64,000 bases of DNA from an uncultured Prevotellaceae bacterium (GTDB taxonomy: Bacteria > Bacteroidota > Bacteroidia > Bacteroidales > Bacteroidaceae). Positions 18,357 through 26,193 of the stretch are shown here, piece by piece. Every line of letters begins with the position of its first letter. The first letter of the stretch is position 1. The stretch covers positions 106,863 to 170,862 of the forward strand of contig ONHN01000002.1 of assembly GCA_900317635.1 (NCBI GenBank), in the 5' to 3' direction. The position numbers and the translations under genes were made by a program. The notes beneath the pieces are model-generated. The model did no database searches and was not told the DNA's origin. It was given only the letters and a program-made list of their open reading frames with translations.

Positions 18357-19403
18357 ATTCGCTACACCATCCATCGTTTCCTTCTCCCTCTAAGCTGGCC
18401 GTACGCGTTGGTCACATGGCTACGCAATCGCGCTTTCGACGTGGGTCTCTTGCCGCAAGAGGCCTACGCGTTTCCCGTGATTAGCGTGGGCAACCTGGCC
18501 GTGGGGGGAACGGGAAAGACACCCCACGTGGAGCTCCTCTTGTCGCTCCTGGCCGATGCCGACGCGCAGCTGTGCGTCTTAAGTCGCGGCTACGGACGTG
18601 GGACGGTTGGTTTCAGGGTGGTAACGGTGCAAAGTAGTGCCTCCGAGGTAGGCGATGAACCGTTGCAGATAAAGCAGCACTTTCCGCAAGCCGTAGTGTG
18701 TGTGTGTGAGGATAGGCGCGAGGGCATTCGCCTGATGTCAGCACCTTTGTTAAAAGCGGGCCGACGGTTCATCGTCTTGCTCGACGATGCGTTCCAGCAT
18801 CGTTACGTGAAGCCTAAGCTTCAGATACTGCTTACAGATTATAGCCGCCTCTACACGCGCGACTGTCTTCTTCCTGTCGGCCGCTTGCGCGAAAGTAAGG
18901 CGGGGGCTAAACGGGCCGACATGGTGGTGGTGACGAAGTGCCCTGTGGCTCTTTCCGTCGCCGAGGCCGCTCATATACGGGCTGAGCTTAAGCTGAAACC
19001 CCATCAGCAGCTCTTCTTTTCGGCCTTAAGCTACGGACAGCCTCAACCTTTACAATCTGCCACTCCTCCCTTCGCAGGGTGGGGCGGAAGACCGCTTGTC
19101 GTCTCTGGCATCGCGCGGCCCGAACCGCTCCATCAGTACGTGCGGGCGAAGTGTCAAAGCGAGATAGACGCTCTTGTCTTTCCCGACCATCATCCTTTCA
19201 CAACGGTCGATTTAGCGCGCATAGACCAAGCGGCCCACGATGCGCCTTTCGTTCTGACAACGGCCAAAGACGCAGCACGACTTGCCGACAGTGCAGGCCT
19301 TTCCGATGTTGTACGCCGTAAGCTCTACGTGCTTCCCGTGAGCGTACAGATACTTTTTGAGCAAACAGCGGCGTTTGCCGCTGCGTTGCGCCGTGCATTG
19401 TAG
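18357..19403 (+). CDS. lpxK: Tetraacyldisaccharide 4'-kinase LpxK with non-AUG start
   Basis: LpxK phosphorylates the lipid A disaccharide precursor at the 4' position, the sixth step of lipid A synthesis. The P-loop 'VGGTGKTP' and 'LSRGYGRG', 'LDDAFQHRYV' and 'VVTKCP' identify it. Homology appears to begin before the only conventional start (TTG at 18408). The in-frame codons 18357-18407 read 'IRYTIHRFLLPLSWPYA', matching the membrane-proximal N-terminal helix of LpxK. No ATG, GTG or CTG lies between the stop at 18348-18350 and 18408, so I place the start at ATT 18357 (ATC 18369 is an alternative). That gives 348 residues, close to the family norm. The exact start is uncertain. Confidence 0.85.
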   Translation: MRYTIHRFLLPLSWPYALVTWLRNRAFDVGLLPQEAYAFPVISVGNLAVGGTGKTPHVELLLSLLADADAQLCVLSRGYGRGTVGFRVVTVQSSASEVGDEPLQIKQHFPQAVVCVCEDRREGIRLMSAPLLKAGRRFIVLLDDAFQHRYVKPKLQILLTDYSRLYTRDCLLPVGRLRESKAGAKRADMVVVTKCPVALSVAEAAHIRAELKLKPHQQLFFSALSYGQPQPLQSATPPFAGWGGRPLVVSGIARPEPLHQYVRAKCQSEIDALVFPDHHPFTTVDLARIDQAAHDAPFVLTTAKDAARLADSAGLSDVVRRKLYVLPVSVQILFEQTAAFAAALRRAL

Positions 19404-19445
19404 GAAATTTTGAACTTGCGAAAGATGCTTTTTGAGGGCATGCAA

Positions 19446-19490
19446 AACGCCCGAAGCGTGCTTGTGGACACGTCTTCGGGCGTTGTTGTT
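19446..19490. terminator. Bidirectional terminator after lpxK
   Basis: AACGCCCGAAG (19446-19456) pairs with CTTCGGGCGTT (19474-19484), with an inner CGTG/CACG stem, followed by GTTGTT. It separates convergent lpxK and the minus-strand lipoprotein gene. Confidence 0.8.
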
Positions 19491-19518
19491 AGGATGCCTA
19501 AGCGGTGAGCGTGGCGGT

Positions 19519-20340
19519 TTAATACTGTGCTATACTGTGGAGCAGGGAGAGGAACGATGAAGCCCAGAAGGTGTCGAACGTGCCGTCGCCGTTAGCGTCG
19601 TATTTCCAAATGCCTAAGGGGGTGGGCGAGCTCAGCTGTGTGGAGGTAAGCCAAAGTTGCACGTAGTCTTTGTCGGCTGTATAGCTGTAGTCGGTCAGGT
19701 TTATCTTCATCACGTAGGGCTTTTGTTCGGGCGTGTAGTTGTTGGCATACTTTGCGCCTTCAAGGTAGGAGCGCACCTTGTTAAAGTCCTTATATTGCAT
19801 GACTTGGCTCCACTCCGTTGGGTAGGACGTTGCTGCGCCTTCGCCAGGGAAGTGGACGAGTTGCGCGTCGCGGTTTTCGGAGTTGACGGCTTTAGCCACG
19901 TAGTCCACCATGCGCTTAGCCTCGGCCTTGTCGTAGTTCAGCTGGTTGAGCGCGGCTACGAGCAGGATGGGCTGCAAGTAGGGACTTTGATGAATGCTGG
20001 TCATGCCGTTGGGCAGTTTCAGCTTTTGGAGTTCTGCCACGCTCGTGGGTAGGTCTTCGATAGAGACGCTGACGGTGCCGAAGGGAGCATTTTCGTAAAC
20101 GTAGTCGGTTCCGTTGGAGAGGTGAATGGTGAGGTCTTCGTAGGTCAGTCCGCTTTCGTCAATGCTCACGGCCAAGGCGCGGGCATTTTTCGATGAACCG
20201 CCGCCCGATGTCTCTTCGCCTTGTTGTTGTCCAGAGGGTGCGGTGTCGTCGTCGTCGCCACAACTGTTGAGGGCAAACGGCATCAGTGTGCAGGCCAGCA
20301 ACATGGCCAGCAACTTCGTGTTGAGTCGTTGAATGTTCAT
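19519..20340 (-). CDS. Putative lipoprotein of unknown function
   Basis: The 273-residue protein has a lipoprotein signal with lipobox 'ALNSC' (Cys about residue 27) followed by an acidic 'GDDDD' and Gly/Ser-rich linker, the typical surface-export context in Bacteroidota. The remaining domain (about 50-273) begins 'KNARALAVSIDESGLTYEDLTIHLSNG'. It includes a helical middle ('ILLVAALNQLNYDKAEAKRMVDYVAKAV') and ends 'WKYDANGDGTFDTFWASSFLSLLHSIAQY'. I do not recognise the family with confidence, although it resembles domains of unknown function found in Prevotella/Bacteroides lipoproteins. It is monocistronic, with its own -7 box upstream. Confidence 0.8.
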   Translation of the reverse strand: MNIQRLNTKLLAMLLACTLMPFALNSCGDDDDTAPSGQQQGEETSGGGSSKNARALAVSIDESGLTYEDLTIHLSNGTDYVYENAPFGTVSVSIEDLPTSVAELQKLKLPNGMTSIHQSPYLQPILLVAALNQLNYDKAEAKRMVDYVAKAVNSENRDAQLVHFPGEGAATSYPTEWSQVMQYKDFNKVRSYLEGAKYANNYTPEQKPYVMKINLTDYSYTADKDYVQLWLTSTQLSSPTPLGIWKYDANGDGTFDTFWASSFLSLLHSIAQY

Positions 20341-20417
20341 AATGATAAGGTATGAAATGGTTAATAGGATGCTACGGGGCGTAACGTTCAGCGCTTATGG
20401 TTCAACACTTTCGCTTG

Positions 20418-20425
20418 CAAAGTTA
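20418..20425 (-). promoter_or_regulatory. Probable promoter (-7 box) of the lipoprotein gene
   Basis: The minus strand reads TAACTTTG, an exact TAnnTTTG match, 78 bp before the start codon. The -33 element is not obvious. Confidence 0.6.
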
Positions 20426-20547
20426 AAAAATTCTCTGCGAACCAGTGCTTTTTTCTGCAATTATTTGTTCTCGGTGGTGCTTTTCAAGTTTTTTGGCGCG
20501 CCTCGGAAGTTTTCCTGCGCGGCAGGTAAGTTCTGCGGCAAAGCCGC

Positions 20548-20644
20548 GAAGTTATAAATCCCGGCGGGAAATATACATCACACGCCGAGATGTTATATAT
20601 TTCCCGCCGAGAAATGTACATAACACGCCGAGATTTATAACTTC
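20548..20644. repeat. Long palindromic element, copy A
   Basis: GAAGTTATAAATC (20548-20560) and GATTTATAACTTC (20632-20644) are perfect 13 bp inverted ends. Inside, the unit (C/A)CGCCGAGA recurs at about 21-22 nt spacing (20581, 20603, 20624) plus one inverted copy near 20559. The units are separated by AT-rich AAATRTACAT-like spacers. A related element with the same ends and units is at 56651-56755. Confidence 0.85.
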
Positions 20645-20680
20645 TAGGGATGAGCGGAAAACTTCGGAGGCTTAAAGCAA

Positions 20681-20722
20681 AACTTCGTGGCCTCCAAAGA
20701 AAACTTTGAAGGCCACGAAGTT
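20681..20722. terminator. Hairpin downstream of the C69 peptidase
   Basis: AACTTCGTGGCCT (20681-20693) and AGGCCACGAAGTT (20710-20722) form a perfect 13 bp stem with an inner CAAAG-AAAA-CTTTG. It begins 31 bp beyond the stop of the minus-strand peptidase gene. No long T-run follows, so its role as terminator is inferred. Confidence 0.55.
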
Positions 20723-20753
20723 ATGAGTTGTGTTTTATGCAGATTTCTTGTGC

Positions 20754-22394
20754 TTATTGCGGCAGTTCGAAGCGGCTCCCCGTTTCTTTCACAATCTGTC
20801 GGCGATAGCTTTCGGGATAGCCAGGGCGAATTGGCGAAACGGGCAGGCCGTCGGGCGTCATCTTATATTCGCCTTGTTCGTCGCGTGGGCGGACGGTCAT
20901 GTCGTTGAACTCGACGATGAGTCGCTCCCCGAGCTGACGCCACGTCTGGTGCATGATGCCTGCGCACGTTACGCTGTATTCGTTCAGCATGGTGAGGGCT
21001 TCGTTCGTGCTGTCGGTGTAGAGAGCAAGGGCCTGCGACTCAATGCTTTCTTGGTTTTTAGCAAAGAGTTGCTCAAGCTTGTCGCGCGTCTCCTTCACCA
21101 CGGGGAAGAGCTGATTGTAGCGCGGATAGGTCATGTTGGCAACCCAGTTGCACACCCAGAAACTGGAGTTCCACGAGAAGTGCGTGCCGTCGGCCCCAGG
21201 CACATCGAAGCACGTGGGCACCGTGGTGTTTTGGCAGTAGATAGGCACGTAGGCAACCATATTCGGGTCGTCTTGTCCGTACCAGAGGACACCACCGATG
21301 GCATTGGGCATAGAGGCGCGCAGTTGGGCCACGAAGGACTCGGCGGTTTGCTGCGTGGAGATGGGGCGTTCGTTGAAGTACTTCTTGCCGTCAACTTCGA
21401 ACGACAGTGGGGTGGGGCGGTAGGGCATTTCGCCAGGTCCCATACCCACGTCCTGCTGCACGTCGAAGGGTGTGCCTTCGTAGTGGTCACGCATGGCGTC
21501 GAAGATGTCTTGGCGCGAGAGTTTGCGTTTTGGCTTGAAGTAGAGGGGCATAGGCTCGGCCTTACCGATGTGGTGGCCGTCGGCATAGTCGAGGTAGGCA
21601 TCCATGCCGTCGACAAAGCGGTTGTAGAAACTCCATACGCGTGTTTCGCAATAGCGGATGGCTCCGAAGTCGGCGGGTGCAAAGGCGGCACTGAAATCGA
21701 AGTCGGCATCGCGCCCGCTGAAGTAGCCACGGCTGCGTGCGAACTCAATGAGGCCAGGCGAGGTCATTACGTCCTCGGGCGCGTACTGGCTGATGCGGTG
21801 GATGCGGCTATGGTTGGCGTGGCAGGCAATGGCATCGTCGGGGATGCGCACGGCCACCCAGTTGGCACCGCGTTCCGAGCCCTTACCAATCATTTCGAGT
21901 ATCCACACCTCGTTGGGGTCGGCAATGGAGAAGGTTTCGCCCTCGCTGGCATAGCCGTATTGTGCCACGAGGTCCGTCATCACGCGGATGGCTTCGCGTG
22001 CGGTGCAGGCGCGTTGCAGGCCGAGGTGCATCAGGCTGGTGTAGTCGATGCGTGCGTTTTTATCGACGAGCTCTTCGCGTCCGCCAAAGGTCGTTTCCAT
22101 AATGGAGAGCTGGTGCTCGTTGATGTAGCCCATGACGGCATAGGTCTCTTCGGCTTCGGGTATCTCGCCGTAGTAGTGGTTTGTATCGCCGTCGTAGATT
22201 TTGCGCATGGTGCCGGGCTCGTGCTTCTCGTGCGGCAGGTAGATAAGGTGGCCATACCTGCCGTAGCTGTCGACGTTGTACGTGATGAAGACGGAGCCGT
22301 CGGTGGAGGCGTTTTTGCCTACGAGGAAGTTGGTGCAGGCCCATGCCGATGCGGTGATGAGGCCGCAGGCGATGAGGAATATAATGCGTCGCAT
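20754..22394 (-). CDS. C69-family dipeptidase, exported
   Basis: This is an N-terminal-nucleophile hydrolase of peptidase family C69 (PepD-like). The 546-residue protein starts with a signal sequence ('MRRIIFLIACGLITASAWA'). It is followed directly by Cys20-Thr-Asn, so cleavage would expose the catalytic cysteine. 'CTNFLVGKNASTDGSVFITYNVD' and 'GYASEGETFSIADPNEVWILEMIGKG' are family segments. It probably releases dipeptides from peptides in the periplasm or at the surface. It lies 99 bp after the NfnAB-like gene on the same strand. A perfect 10 bp hairpin (22440-22466) lies in that gap, so it may be transcribed partly on its own. Confidence 0.9.
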   Translation of the reverse strand: MRRIIFLIACGLITASAWACTNFLVGKNASTDGSVFITYNVDSYGRYGHLIYLPHEKHEPGTMRKIYDGDTNHYYGEIPEAEETYAVMGYINEHQLSIMETTFGGREELVDKNARIDYTSLMHLGLQRACTAREAIRVMTDLVAQYGYASEGETFSIADPNEVWILEMIGKGSERGANWVAVRIPDDAIACHANHSRIHRISQYAPEDVMTSPGLIEFARSRGYFSGRDADFDFSAAFAPADFGAIRYCETRVWSFYNRFVDGMDAYLDYADGHHIGKAEPMPLYFKPKRKLSRQDIFDAMRDHYEGTPFDVQQDVGMGPGEMPYRPTPLSFEVDGKKYFNERPISTQQTAESFVAQLRASMPNAIGGVLWYGQDDPNMVAYVPIYCQNTTVPTCFDVPGADGTHFSWNSSFWVCNWVANMTYPRYNQLFPVVKETRDKLEQLFAKNQESIESQALALYTDSTNEALTMLNEYSVTCAGIMHQTWRQLGERLIVEFNDMTVRPRDEQGEYKMTPDGLPVSPIRPGYPESYRRQIVKETGSRFELPQ

Positions 22395-22439
22395 GTGTCT
22401 TTGACTAATTAAAAGTTGAAAGGTTTAAAGTTTCTGGAG

Positions 22440-22466
22440 ATATGTTGCGCCCGCAACGCAACATAT
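22440..22466. terminator. Hairpin between the NfnAB-like gene and the C69 peptidase
   Basis: ATATGTTGCG (22440-22449) and CGCAACATAT (22457-22466) form a perfect 10 bp stem with loop CCCGCAA. It starts 27 bp after the minus-strand stop. No T-run follows on either strand, so it may be a processing or attenuation site rather than a terminator. Confidence 0.5.
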
Positions 22467-22493
22467 AGGACGATGCGCGCGGGCGGCAGGTTT

Positions 22494-24839
22494 CTACTTC
22501 CTACTCAGTGCTTCGTCCATAGCGCAAGCGGCGCGGCGGCCGTCGCCCATGGCGAGGATGACGGTGGCTCCGCCACGCACGATGTCGCCACCAGCGTAGA
22601 TAGTAGGTATGCTACTTTGCATATCGTCGCCCACGGCAATGGTGTTTTTGCGTCCCAGCTCGAGTCCTTCGATGCTTCGGGGCACGATGGGGTTAGGCGA
22701 AACGCCCACGGCAACGATGACGAGGTCGACATCCATCGGCACCTCGGCACCGGGGATAGGCTCGGGGCGGCGGCGTCCGCTCTCGTCGGGCTCGCCCAGT
22801 TGCATTTTCTGCAAGATAACGCGGCAGACGCGGCCTTGCTCGTCGGCCTCGTAGCGCAGCGGATTGTGGAGCGTGAGGAACTGCACGCCCTCTTCTTTTG
22901 CGTGGCGCACTTCTTCGATGCGCGCAGGCATTTCGGCCTCGCTGCGACGATAGACGATGGTGGCCGTTTCGGCACCGAGGCGCAGGGCCGTGCGCACGGA
23001 GTCCATGGCCGTGTTGCCGCCGCCCACGACGATGACGTTCTTGCCAAAGGGCACGGGCGTGTCTGTTTGTCCGTTGCTGGCATCCATGAGGTTGACGCGG
23101 GTGAGGTACTCGTTAGACGAGAGTATGCCGCTGGCGTTCTCGCCAGGAATGCCCATAAAGTTTGGCAGACCAGCGCCGCTGGCCACGAAGATGCCTTGAT
23201 AGCCTTCGTCTTGCAGCTGGCTGACGGTGATAGTCTTACCCACCACGCAGTCGCTGACGAAGGTGACGCCCGCCGCTTCGAGCGCGCGGATTTCGGCATC
23301 GACGATTTCGTTGGGCAAACGATATTCGGGAATGCCATACTTCAAGACGCCGCCAATTTCGTGAAGAGCTTCGAAGACGGTGACGTTGTAGCCCCGTCCG
23401 CACATTTCGCCCGCGAAGGCCAGTCCGGCAGGTCCTGAACCCACAACGGCAATGCGCGTGGCGTCGGCGGCAGGTTTTGCAGGAGCGGGAGCGCCTTCGT
23501 TTTCGCGTTGCCAGTCGGCAGCAAAGCGCTCGAGGTAGCCAATGGCCACGGGCTGTCCGCCCGTTTTGAGGTGTATGCAATGGCTTTCGCACTGCTTCTC
23601 TTGCGGGCAGACGCGTCCGCAGACGGCAGGCAGGCTGCTCGTTTCGCGAATGGCGGCGGCGGCAGCACCAATCTCTCCGCGTTCGATGTTTTTGACGAAG
23701 CGTGGGATGTCGATGCCCACGGGACAGCCGCTGACGCAGCCAGGGTTGGCGCAGTCGAGGCATCGCGTAGCTTCGCGCACGGCCACGTCGTAGGAGAGTC
23801 CGAGGTTAACCTCCTTGCGCAGTTCCTTAGCGCGCACGGCTGCATCCAGTTCGGGCATGGTGCACCGCTCGATGGTCATGCGGTCTTTAGGCTTCACGCT
23901 CGTTCGCAAGGCTTTGCGCCATTCGGCGTTGCGTGTTTTGTCGGCATCGGGCGTAGCCGCCACGGCCGTTTTGGGGGTTGCTGTTTGGGTCGTTGCAGTC
24001 GTTATGGCGGGGGCACTGCTGTCGGCTTGATAGCGTTCGTAAGCCTCCGTCTCTTCGGGCTTGAAAGCACGCAGGCGTTGCATCATTTCGTCGAAATCGA
24101 CGGCATGGCCATCGAACTCGGGACCATCAACGCATACGAACTTCGTCTTTCCGCCCACCGTCACGCGGCAGGCACCGCACATGCCCGTGCCATCGACCAT
24201 GATGGTGTTGAGCGAGACGTCGGTGGGAATGTTGTACTGCGCGGTGAGTTTGCAGCAGAACTTCATCATGATGGCAGGTCCGATGGCAAAGCATTTATTG
24301 ACCGTTTCGCGCTTGATGACCTGCTCGATACCCGCCGTGACGAGTCCTTGCTGCCCGTAGCTGCCGTCGTCGGTCATGATGATGACTTCGTCGGCAGCGC
24401 GGCGCATTTCGTCCTCGAGGATGATGAGCTCTTTGCTGCGTCCAGCCAGGACAGCGATGACGCGGTTGCCCGCTTTGTGGAGTGCTTGCACGATGGGCAA
24501 CATAGGGGCGATGCCCACACCGCCGCCCGCACAGACGACGGTGCCGAAGTGCTGAATGTCGGTGGCTTTGCCCAAGGGGCCTACGACGTCGGCCACGCTG
24601 TCGCCTTCACCAAGACTGACGAGGCGGGCCGAGCTAACGCCTACGCGCTGCACGACGAGTGTGATGGTGCCGCGCGAGGCATCGGCCTCAGCAATGGTGA
24701 GGGGGATGCGCTCGCCGCCTTCGCAGACGCGAACAATGACGAAGTGGCCCGCACGACGCGAACGGGCAATGAGGGGAGCTTCCACCTCAAGGAGATAGAC
24801 GTTGGGCGAAAGCTGCTGTTTGCGAACGATTTTGTTCAT
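22494..24839 (-). CDS. Fused NfnA/NfnB-type ferredoxin:NADP oxidoreductase (annotated as glutamate synthase small-chain fusion)
   Basis: This two-part flavoprotein has 781 residues. The N-terminal half (about 1-270) is a ferredoxin-NADP reductase/PyrK-like FAD-NAD domain ending in a [2Fe-2S] cysteine cluster ('MCGACRVTVGG...FVCVDGPEFDGH'). The C-terminal half (about 300-781) is GltD-like, with [4Fe-4S] cysteines 'CLDCANPGCVSGCPVGIDIP' and 'CGRVCPQEKQCESHC'. It also has the FAD site 'VVGSGPAGLAFAGEMC' and the NADP site 'VVGGGNTAMDSVRTAL'. This is the arrangement of electron-bifurcating NfnA plus NfnB in one chain, a recurrent fusion in Bacteroidales. No glutamate synthase large subunit is adjacent, which favours transhydrogenase over glutamate synthesis (inference). 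It follows folA by 20 bp. Confidence 0.9.
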   Translation of the reverse strand: MNKIVRKQQLSPNVYLLEVEAPLIARSRRAGHFVIVRVCEGGERIPLTIAEADASRGTITLVVQRVGVSSARLVSLGEGDSVADVVGPLGKATDIQHFGTVVCAGGGVGIAPMLPIVQALHKAGNRVIAVLAGRSKELIILEDEMRRAADEVIIMTDDGSYGQQGLVTAGIEQVIKRETVNKCFAIGPAIMMKFCCKLTAQYNIPTDVSLNTIMVDGTGMCGACRVTVGGKTKFVCVDGPEFDGHAVDFDEMMQRLRAFKPEETEAYERYQADSSAPAITTATTQTATPKTAVAATPDADKTRNAEWRKALRTSVKPKDRMTIERCTMPELDAAVRAKELRKEVNLGLSYDVAVREATRCLDCANPGCVSGCPVGIDIPRFVKNIERGEIGAAAAAIRETSSLPAVCGRVCPQEKQCESHCIHLKTGGQPVAIGYLERFAADWQRENEGAPAPAKPAADATRIAVVGSGPAGLAFAGEMCGRGYNVTVFEALHEIGGVLKYGIPEYRLPNEIVDAEIRALEAAGVTFVSDCVVGKTITVSQLQDEGYQGIFVASGAGLPNFMGIPGENASGILSSNEYLTRVNLMDASNGQTDTPVPFGKNVIVVGGGNTAMDSVRTALRLGAETATIVYRRSEAEMPARIEEVRHAKEEGVQFLTLHNPLRYEADEQGRVCRVILQKMQLGEPDESGRRRPEPIPGAEVPMDVDLVIVAVGVSPNPIVPRSIEGLELGRKNTIAVGDDMQSSIPTIYAGGDIVRGGATVILAMGDGRRAACAMDEALSRK

Positions 24840-24859
24840 AGTGGTATGAGAAGATTATG

Positions 24860-25384
24860 TTATTGTCGTTTGAAGTGAAGGATGTCGAAAGCGTGGTCGT
24901 TGCGCTCGTCGGCGGCGAACGTTTCTTTGCTCAGCAGCGTCCAGCTGTTGGCGTTGAAGACGTTGGTTTCTTGTAGGCCTTCAACAATGATGTCGGAGGC
25001 CGATGGCGGCGTGGCGTAGCCCTTGACGAGGGTAAGCCAAAGCTCGTCGGCTAAAGGTAGTGCCCAGTCGTAGAGTGCTTTGCCGCCAATGATGAAGACG
25101 TTGCCTCGTGCGGCAGCTACGGCATCGGCAGGCGAGGCAAAGACTTCCGTCCCTTCGGCCTGAAACCCCCGCCTTGAAACGATGAGGTTTCGGCGTGCTG
25201 GTAGGGGGCCGCTTGGCAGGCTTTCGAAGGTTTTGCGCCCCATAACGACCGTGTTGCCGCGCGTCAGGCGGCTGAAGTGGCGCAGGTCGTCGCGCAAGTG
25301 CCAGGGTATTTGTCCGTCAGAGGCAATAAGCCCTTGCGATGTGGCCGCCACGACGACGATGAGTTTTCTTTCGCCCGTGTTCAT
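24860..25384 (-). CDS. folA: Dihydrofolate reductase
   Basis: DHFR regenerates tetrahydrofolate after thymidylate synthesis. From the ATG at 25384 it encodes 174 residues, '[34 protein letters not shown]'. The family's Trp and Asp active-site residues ('[12 protein letters not shown]'), '[15 protein letters not shown]' and '[14 protein letters not shown]' are present. The frame is open further upstream inside thyA without homology. The start overlaps the thyA stop in an ATGA arrangement, so the thyA-folA pair is translationally coupled. Confidence 0.96.
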   Translation of the reverse strand: MNTGERKLIVVVAATSQGLIASDGQIPWHLRDDLRHFSRLTRGNTVVMGRKTFESLPSGPLPARRNLIVSRRGFQAEGTEVFASPADAVAAARGNVFIIGGKALYDWALPLADELWLTLVKGYATPPSASDIIVEGLQETNVFNANSWTLLSKETFAADERNDHAFDILHFKRQ

Positions 25385-26175
25385 ACCGACACCTCCGCTT
25401 TGATGTGGGGCCACGGGTCGTAGCCTTCCAGCGTGAAGTCGTCGTAGGTGAAGCTGAAGAGGTCGCGGACGTTGGGGTTGAGCCTCATGCGCGGCAGGGG
25501 GCGCGGTGTGCGTGTGAGTTGCAGACGGGCTTGCTCGGTGTGGTTCAGGTAGAGGTGTACGTCGCCGAAGGTGTGGATAAATTCGCCCGCTTGAAGTCCC
25601 GTCACCTGCGCCATCATTTGCAGCAGGAGGGCGTAGGAGGCAATGTTGAACGGTACGCCGAGGAACGTGTCGGCCGAACGTTGGTAGAGCTGGAGCGACA
25701 GGCGGCCATCGGCTACGTAGAACTGGAAGAGGGCGTGGCAGGGCGGCAGGGCCATGTCGGATACTTCGGCCACGTTCCATGCCGAGACCACGATGCGGCG
25801 CGAGTCGGGATGGTGGCGAATGAGCTCAACCGCCTGTGCTATCTGATCGATGGTGCCGCTGCGATAGTCGGGCCACGAACGCCATTGGTGGCCATAGACG
25901 GGTCCCAATTCGCCATCGGCATCGGCCCATTCGTCCCAAATGCTCACGCTATGCTCTTGCAGCCAACGGACGTTGGTGTCGCCGCGCAGGAACCACAGCA
26001 GTTCGTAGATGATGCTGCGCAGGTGGAGCTTCTTCGTAGTGAGCAAGGGGAAGCCGTCGGCGAGGTTGAAGCGTAGTTGACGCCCGAAGACGCTGCGCGT
26101 GCCCGTGCCAGTGCGGTCGGACTTCACCGTGCCGTTGTCCAAGATGTCTTGCAGGAGGTTGAGGTATTGTTGCAT
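25381..26175 (-). CDS. thyA: Thymidylate synthase
   Basis: ThyA methylates dUMP using methylenetetrahydrofolate, producing dihydrofolate for the coupled folA product. The 264 residues equal the E. coli length. '[20 protein letters not shown]', the catalytic Cys in '[13 protein letters not shown]' and '[23 protein letters not shown]' are all intact. It sits 18 bp after the acyltransferase gene in a compact minus-strand run. Confidence 0.97.
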   Translation of the reverse strand: MQQYLNLLQDILDNGTVKSDRTGTGTRSVFGRQLRFNLADGFPLLTTKKLHLRSIIYELLWFLRGDTNVRWLQEHSVSIWDEWADADGELGPVYGHQWRSWPDYRSGTIDQIAQAVELIRHHPDSRRIVVSAWNVAEVSDMALPPCHALFQFYVADGRLSLQLYQRSADTFLGVPFNIASYALLLQMMAQVTGLQAGEFIHTFGDVHLYLNHTEQARLQLTRTPRPLPRMRLNPNVRDLFSFTYDDFTLEGYDPWPHIKAEVSV

Positions 26176-26193
26176 ATAAAAAGATGTAGAGTT

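Larger units (their letters stand above)
20341..20753. other. Intergenic region carrying palindromic element A
   Basis: These 413 bp between the C69 peptidase end and the lipoprotein start hold the lipoprotein promoter, small GC palindromes (CTGCGGCAAAGCCGCG near 20533), the long palindrome at 20548-20644 and a second hairpin at 20681-20722. No gene is seen. Confidence 0.8.

Noticed and set aside
20548-20644. CRISPR-like array in the (C/A)CGCCGAGA units
   Set aside because: Units are about 9 nt with spacers of about 12 nt that resemble each other, and no cas genes are present. The overall palindrome fits a structured repeat instead.
20730-22412. A 560-codon open frame on the plus strand opposite the C69 dipeptidase
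   Set aside because: It is the mirror of a GC-rich, codon-biased gene. Its translation is His/Val/Ala-rich with no motifs, while the minus strand has a signal peptide and Ntn-hydrolase motifs.
23508-24878. A 456-codon frame opposite the NfnAB-like gene
   Set aside because: Composition-driven antisense frame; its translation shows no domain.
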